Positions 25,092 to 28,742 of a stretch of DNA of 28,742 bases are shown in pieces. The position numbers and the translations under genes are program-made. This DNA comes from Anaerolineaceae bacterium UBA5365 (GTDB lineage Bacteria; Chloroflexota; Anaerolineae; Anaerolineales; Anaerolineaceae), in the NCBI GenBank assembly GCA_002407905.1, contig DHPL01000025.1, positions 59,801 to 88,542 of the forward strand, given 5' to 3'. The first letter of the stretch is position 1. Every line of letters starts with the position of its first letter. Below the pieces are notes generated by a model, which made no database searches, had not been told where the DNA came from, and saw only the letters and a program-made list of their open reading frames with translations.

Positions 25092-25120
25092 TTGACACAC
25101 TGAAATAACTTGGATTGATA
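25092..25120 (+). promoter_or_regulatory. Promoter of the Asp-box protein gene
   Basis: TTGACA (25092-25097), 17-base spacer, TTGATA (25115-25120). The -35 is a perfect match. The transcript would start near 25127 and carry a leader of about 30 bases with a ribosome site (GGGGG) before ATG 25159. A run of nine T (25065-25073) just upstream has no obvious hairpin. Confidence 0.75.
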
Positions 25121-25158
25121 ATTAGATTCTCCATTCAAGATTCATATTGGGGGCAGTC

Positions 25159-25662
25159 ATGAGAAGAATATCCGTTTTGTTGATATTTGCCATACTGGTG
25201 CTCTTATTCACACCTGCCAAACCTGTTCAGGCCCAGGAAGGGGTCACCTGGGAGCCGGCACCTATGCCGGGCTTGTATGGTGAAAACATAACCGCCTTTA
25301 CGCCTAACCCGGTGATCCAGGATCTGCTTTTCCTGGGATCAAATGAAAACGGGCTCTACCGTTCCGTGGATGGCGGAAAGACCTGGCTGGTTGTGCTGGG
25401 CCCCGAGTATCTGGCGCCGGTCACGGCCATCGCGGCGGACCACTACAACGGCAGGACGATCTATGCCAGCGGCCAGCCGGGCGGCGTGTTCCGCAGTGAT
25501 GATGCGGGCGAAACCTGGCAGAAGGTTGGCGGCGAGACCTTTAACGGTGTGGCGGCCGCCATCGCTACCCACCCCTATCAGGTAAGCATGTTTATCTTGC
25601 CGCTGACACAGGCTTTTACCGCAGTTTTGATTATGGCATGCATTGGGAAAACATCGGCCTGA
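25159..25662 (+). CDS. Secreted Asp-box (BNR) repeat protein, 5' part before a frameshift
   Basis: N-terminal part of a gene whose reading frame is broken near 25575-25592. It has a signal peptide (MRRISVLLIFAILVLLF, cleavage after VQA, residue 25) and begins a beta-propeller of Asp-box repeats (RSVDGGKTW, RSDDAGETW). The match ends at ATHPYQ; the 30 residues after that (VSMFIL...) are out of frame and unlike the family. In the -1 frame the repeat pattern goes on (VYLAADTGFYRSFDYGMHW) and leads into the 3' part. Start ATG 25159 has GGGGG just upstream; a TTG at 25147 is unlikely. The break could be a true mutation, a sequencing error, or, less likely, a programmed shift. Confidence 0.72.
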   Translation: MRRISVLLIFAILVLLFTPAKPVQAQEGVTWEPAPMPGLYGENITAFTPNPVIQDLLFLGSNENGLYRSVDGGKTWLVVLGPEYLAPVTAIAADHYNGRTIYASGQPGGVFRSDDAGETWQKVGGETFNGVAAAIATHPYQVSMFILPLTQAFTAVLIMACIGKTSA

Positions 25663-27161
25663 CTGAGTCGTTGAAATACCTGGTGATCCTGCCCAACAAC
25701 CAGAATGTGATGCTCACCAGCAGCGCGACGCATAATTACCGCACCTCTGATTTCGGCGCCACATGGGCAATTTTTGACACTGTAAATGGAACCCACCCCA
25801 TACAAATGCACTTCGCCACAGTCGATCCCTTTAATCCCGAAACGGTGGTTGCAGTATCAGACAGTGTTACGTTATTTGGCAACCTATATATTACGAATCT
25901 ATTCACCGGAACCGGGTGGACTTCGAAGGACCTGCGCATTAGTGGAACTTACGATACGGCCGAGGCGCTTTACATTGACAAGTTCACGCCTGGTGTTTAT
26001 TACATCACCACCGATAAATCCGTGGCGAAAAGCACGGATTATGGCAGCACCTGGACCGATAGCAATGTTGCGGCGAATGTTAATTCAAAATGGATACATT
26101 CGTATGGCAAGATCGCGGGGGACCCCCTCGTTAAAGACAAGGTTTACGTTTTTAGCGCATATCAACTCATTACCTCCCTGGACGGCGCCAAAACCTGGCA
26201 GGTGCGCAATGAAGGCCTGATGGGGCCAACGATCACTTCGCTCACCGCGGACCCGCATGACCCCAATATCTCTTACGCCCACGTCTACGGGGCGGGGTTA
26301 TATAAAACAGTGGATGGAGGCCTGCATTGGACCCGGCTTGAAACGGGTTACCCCCTTGGCCTGCGCAACTTTTTCATGGCCATCAACCCTGCCGATCCCA
26401 AACAAATTTACTTATTCCTGAGTGACCGGTATCTGTATCGGTCTGGCGATGGCGGCCTCAGCTGGACCACATGGGATCCTCAACCCGAACACACAAGCCC
26501 AGAGCCTTGCTTTGCCATAGGATTTGACCCCAACGACCCGAATACCGTTTTTGTTGCCAGATACGAAGGCATTTGGCATAGCGTTGATGCCGGCATCACC
26601 TTCCAACAATTAATAACAACCCCTGCCAAATTCAATCCGGTGTCGTTCATTTTTGCTGAGCTTGAAGATGGAAAGTTCGGCCTGATGGGCCTTTCTGCCA
26701 ACACCACATTTTATGATATCGTCAGGAGTGAGGACGGAGGCCAAACCTGGGAGTCCTGGCCTGGCCCCGCGACAACTGATTATCTCCAAAGGGTTTCTCA
26801 AGATCCGGCTGATCCAAAAGTTCTTTTTGTACAAACCTCTACCGCGGTCTGGAAGAGTTCCGATTTCGGGAAAACCTGGAAGCGGGTGATGGCTGTTGGC
26901 ATGAACAGAGGTTTGTTTCAATACGACCCTCTTGATCACAATATCGTCTACTTATCGGTGATTGGCCGGTTCATCTTGAAATCGACAGATAGGGGAGAAA
27001 GCTGGTATTCGATCACAGATGGGATGCCCTATGTGTATTCTTTGGGCGTTTGGCTGCGGTCTGAAGGCGGGCATAAGCTGGTTTACGCCGCGTTTCAATA
27101 CCGCGGCCTGTATGTTTCAGATATATCCTGGCGCAATTACCTGCCGCTCACAACGAGATGA
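25638..27161 (+). CDS. Secreted Asp-box repeat protein, 3' part after the frameshift
   Basis: Continuation of the upstream Asp-box gene in the -1 frame; the ATG at 25638 is an internal codon, and the frame is meaningful from about 25585. It has at least nine more Asp-box motifs (for example TSDFGATW, STDYGSTW, TVDGGLHW, SEDGGQTW, STDRGESW), the repeat of sialidases, Vps10/sortilin-like and photosystem-assembly beta-propellers. The protein ends in WRNYLPLTTR, a variant of the LPxxxR tail seen in three other secreted proteins here. Joined with the 5' part it would be about 667 residues with a signal peptide, a propeller and the tail. Probable extracellular or surface protein; ligand unknown. 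It is followed by a 12-bp hairpin. Confidence 0.78.
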   Translation: MHWENIGLTESLKYLVILPNNQNVMLTSSATHNYRTSDFGATWAIFDTVNGTHPIQMHFATVDPFNPETVVAVSDSVTLFGNLYITNLFTGTGWTSKDLRISGTYDTAEALYIDKFTPGVYYITTDKSVAKSTDYGSTWTDSNVAANVNSKWIHSYGKIAGDPLVKDKVYVFSAYQLITSLDGAKTWQVRNEGLMGPTITSLTADPHDPNISYAHVYGAGLYKTVDGGLHWTRLETGYPLGLRNFFMAINPADPKQIYLFLSDRYLYRSGDGGLSWTTWDPQPEHTSPEPCFAIGFDPNDPNTVFVARYEGIWHSVDAGITFQQLITTPAKFNPVSFIFAELEDGKFGLMGLSANTTFYDIVRSEDGGQTWESWPGPATTDYLQRVSQDPADPKVLFVQTSTAVWKSSDFGKTWKRVMAVGMNRGLFQYDPLDHNIVYLSVIGRFILKSTDRGESWYSITDGMPYVYSLGVWLRSEGGHKLVYAAFQYRGLYVSDISWRNYLPLTTR

Positions 27162-27184
27162 GGACCTCAGTAAAACATCGTTCC

Positions 27185-27212
27185 CGGGCAGGGCAAACAC
27201 TTGCCCTGCCCG
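27185..27212 (+). terminator. Strong hairpin after the Asp-box gene
   Basis: A perfect 12-bp stem (27185-27196 with 27201-27212) with loop ACAC. There is no clear T-run after it on either strand, so its terminator activity is uncertain; it may also protect mRNA 3' ends of the two convergent genes. Confidence 0.55.
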
Positions 27213-27296
27213 TCAGTATTCATAGACGAGCACGCAATTTTTGCCCCACACCCTCAAAGGACCCTGTTTTAAGGCCAGGGTTAAGCCTGCCGGAAC

Positions 27297-28562
27297 TCAG
27301 TTAACGATCTCGCTGGTAAGCAAAACCCAGGTTTGGCCGCCATCGCGGCTGGCGTAGAGGAAGGCAGGGGCGTATGGTCCGGTTTGCAGGCTGCTGGTGA
27401 GCAGATAGGCGTTTTGACTATCTGCCAGGACTAAATCGATGATCGCCTGCCCGGCCGGGGGGTTAAATGGCAGCGGCTGCCAGCTTTGAGCGCCGTCTTC
27501 CGTGCGGTAGATGGTATTGGCCCCCGCTGAAAGGCCCGCGCCGGAACTCGTGAAGCTGTGCAAAACGGCGGCATCCAACTGGGAAGCAAAGACCCAGGTG
27601 CGGCCCCGGTCGCTGGAAATGCAGAAAAAGGTCTTATCCACCCCCACCGAAGCAAAGGCGCGTACCGGCAAGACCAGGCTGCCCGGGGTGCTGGCAAGGG
27701 GCGCCTGGGCATCCCACATATCGCTGCTGCCCAATTCCGGGATGCCGGCGCACTGTACCTGATTCCAGGAATAACCGGAATTATCGGACTGAAATGCGTA
27801 AAGTGACTTTGGTACAGGCCAGGTTCCGGTAAGTAATAAATTATTAGGGTCCAGAACCATTATATGGTTTTTGTTACCGGAGCTGGGCAAGCTGGCTTCT
27901 GCTTCCTCCGGCAGATGCTTCCAGCGGGTCACCCAGGTCGCGCCGCCATCGGCGGTCTGCTGGATCTCGACGGATTGATGGCTCATGCCGGCATCCAGGG
28001 TGATTAAGACAAATCCGTTGAGGGTGTTGCTGAAACTCAGGATGCCGCCGGGATTTGCCTGGGAGAAGCGCAGCCATTTTACGCCGCCATCCGTGCTGTG
28101 CCAGATGTAGGTATTGGATTCGGAGATGTTTTGGCTGATCCAGCCGGTTTTACCATCCAGGAAAAAGAGGTTGGTCGTTCCGCGGCCAAGCGCCGGGCTG
28201 ACATCGCGCCAGGTCTTCCCGGCATCGAAGGTGTGAAAGACCTTGGTTTGCTGCAGGTCAGTGGCCCAGCCGCTTTGATCGGCATAGATCCACACACGGG
28301 CAAGCACAATGCCTTTATAGGCGTTGGGAGCGGCCGTGGCGGGGGCCTGGGCGGACGCGGCATGGGTTTGGGTGGGTACGGGGCTCGGCTCTGGGGGCGC
28401 CTGGGTGGCCGGTACCTCAGGGGTGCTGGCAGGCTCGGAGATGGGGGTGGCAGGCTGGGGGCTGCGCAGCGGGGCGGCAGTTGCCACCGGCGCAGGCTGA
28501 CAGGCTGTGAAAAGCAGCAGGGAAAGCAGCAAAAGCAGAAGAGGTGTTGGCTTAATTCGCAT
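27297..28562 (-). CDS. Asp-box (BNR) repeat lipoprotein
   Basis: A 421-aa lipoprotein. A leader of leucines (MRIKPTPLLLLLLSLLLF) ends in a lipobox FTAC (C21), where a lipid would be attached after signal peptidase II cleavage. Residues about 22-88 are a Pro/Ala/Thr-rich linker. The rest is a beta-propeller with about seven Asp-box motifs, including HTFDAGKTW, HSTDGGVKW, QTADGGATW, SSDRGRTW, RTEDGAQSW and SRDGGQTW. It is homologous in fold to the neighbouring secreted Asp-box protein but has no LPxxxR tail. Start ATG 28562 is chosen because GGAGG (28568-28572) is 5 bases upstream; ATG 28565 is too close, and earlier codons lack a ribosome site. A -10-like TAGAAT lies at 28585-28580. Ligand and role unknown. 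Confidence 0.85.
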   Translation of the reverse strand: MRIKPTPLLLLLLSLLLFTACQPAPVATAAPLRSPQPATPISEPASTPEVPATQAPPEPSPVPTQTHAASAQAPATAAPNAYKGIVLARVWIYADQSGWATDLQQTKVFHTFDAGKTWRDVSPALGRGTTNLFFLDGKTGWISQNISESNTYIWHSTDGGVKWLRFSQANPGGILSFSNTLNGFVLITLDAGMSHQSVEIQQTADGGATWVTRWKHLPEEAEASLPSSGNKNHIMVLDPNNLLLTGTWPVPKSLYAFQSDNSGYSWNQVQCAGIPELGSSDMWDAQAPLASTPGSLVLPVRAFASVGVDKTFFCISSDRGRTWVFASQLDAAVLHSFTSSGAGLSAGANTIYRTEDGAQSWQPLPFNPPAGQAIIDLVLADSQNAYLLTSSLQTGPYAPAFLYASRDGGQTWVLLTSEIVN

Positions 28563-28657
28563 CATTTCCTCCAAAAACGATTCTACCATTCCGGTTGGGA
28601 TCTGCCCGGCGCTGACCGCCCCGGAGCTGGTTGGACGGGGAAATAAAGATCCCGCCC

Positions 28658-28686
28658 TTGACCCGAGCCCTTTTATGGTTTAGAAT
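28658..28686 (+). promoter_or_regulatory. Promoter of tRNA-Arg
   Basis: TTGACC (28658-28663), 17-base spacer, TAGAAT (28681-28686), ending 14 bases before the mature tRNA 5' end. This is a near-consensus housekeeping promoter. Confidence 0.78.
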
Positions 28687-28700
28687 CCGGTCTCGCTCTT

Positions 28701-28742
28701 GACCTCGTAGCTTAATGGATAGAGCACCTGCTTGCGGAGCAG
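28701..28742 (+). tRNA. tRNA-Arg(GCG), 3'-truncated by the window edge
   Basis: The first 42 bases of a tRNA fold: acceptor strand GACCTCG (28701-28707), TA, D-stem GCTT/GAGC with GG in the loop, then an anticodon stem CCTGC (28727-28731) pairing with GCAG(G), and loop TTGCGGA (28732-28738). Positions 34-36 (28734-28736) read GCG, an Arg anticodon for CGC/CGU codons. The T-arm and 3' acceptor lie outside the window, so identity rests on the anticodon arm. Confidence 0.82.

Noticed and set aside
25575..25592. Programmed -1 ribosomal frameshift
   Set aside because: No slippery heptamer or clear downstream structure is seen, and the family is not known to use it; a mutation or sequencing error is more likely.
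1068..27161. LPxTx-like ends as sortase signals
   Set aside because: LPXTG signals are followed by a membrane helix and a basic tail; here the protein ends right after the motif, and no sortase gene is in the window.

Overview
The window looks like a chromosomal segment of a Gram-negative-type or monoderm bacterium of the Chloroflexota, most likely class Anaerolineae. This is an inference from the gene mix: large signal-peptide proteins built of cadherin-like, lamin-tail and Asp-box (BNR) repeats, a two-gene FrhG/MvhA-like NiFe hydrogenase, a cyanobacterial-style GlgC, and secreted proteins that end in a short LP-phi-x-x-R tail. It is moderately GC-rich and densely coded, with housekeeping genes (ychF, nadK, recN, glgC, a tRNA). 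No phage, transposase or CRISPR array is visible.

Layout. 2-1003: 3' part of ychF, ending in a perfect 40-bp palindromic terminator shared with the convergent gene. 1068-5048 (-): a 1326-aa secreted ExeM/NucH-like nuclease. 5049-5441: an intergenic region with an AT-rich block and six DnaA-box-like 9-mers spaced 11, 21, 21, 22 and 21 bp apart, all in one orientation (candidate replication origin or DnaA-controlled locus). 5442-7621 (+): NiFe hydrogenase small and large subunits, translationally coupled; the large subunit stops exactly at the second CxxC motif and has no C-terminal extension. 8039-9412 (-): AbgB-like M20 amidohydrolase. 9660-11966 and 12213-14879 (-): two related secreted cadherin-repeat proteins, one with a C39-like papain-fold domain. 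14970-17065 (-): hutI, a 66-aa membrane protein and an HD phosphohydrolase in one tight operon. 17168-20294 (+): nadK, a zinc-ribbon membrane protein and recN in one operon. 20369-21628 (+): glgC. 21686-22306 (-): TrmH/SpoU methyltransferase. 22456-23550 (-): membrane-anchored polysaccharide deacetylase. 23676-25026 (+): four-helix membrane protein and MBL-fold hydrolase. 25159-27161 (+): a secreted Asp-box repeat protein interrupted by a frameshift. 27297-28562 (-): Asp-box lipoprotein. 28701-end (+): 5' part of tRNA-Arg(GCG) with its promoter.

Themes. (1) Four signal-peptide proteins (nuclease, C39/cadherin, cadherin, Asp-box) share the extreme C-terminus LPF[IV][TN]R or LPLTTR, whereas the lipoprotein and the TM-anchored deacetylase do not; this looks like a C-terminal sorting or anchoring tag. 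(2) Five start codons (hutI, nadK, trmH-like, deacetylase, 166-aa membrane protein) sit 6-7 bases after a -10-like hexamer and lack a convincing Shine-Dalgarno sequence, suggesting leaderless transcripts, while other genes here have good GGAGG-type sites. (3) The DnaA-box array, the extension-less hydrogenase and an 18-bp perfect palindrome between hutI and nadK are the other signals that merit testing.
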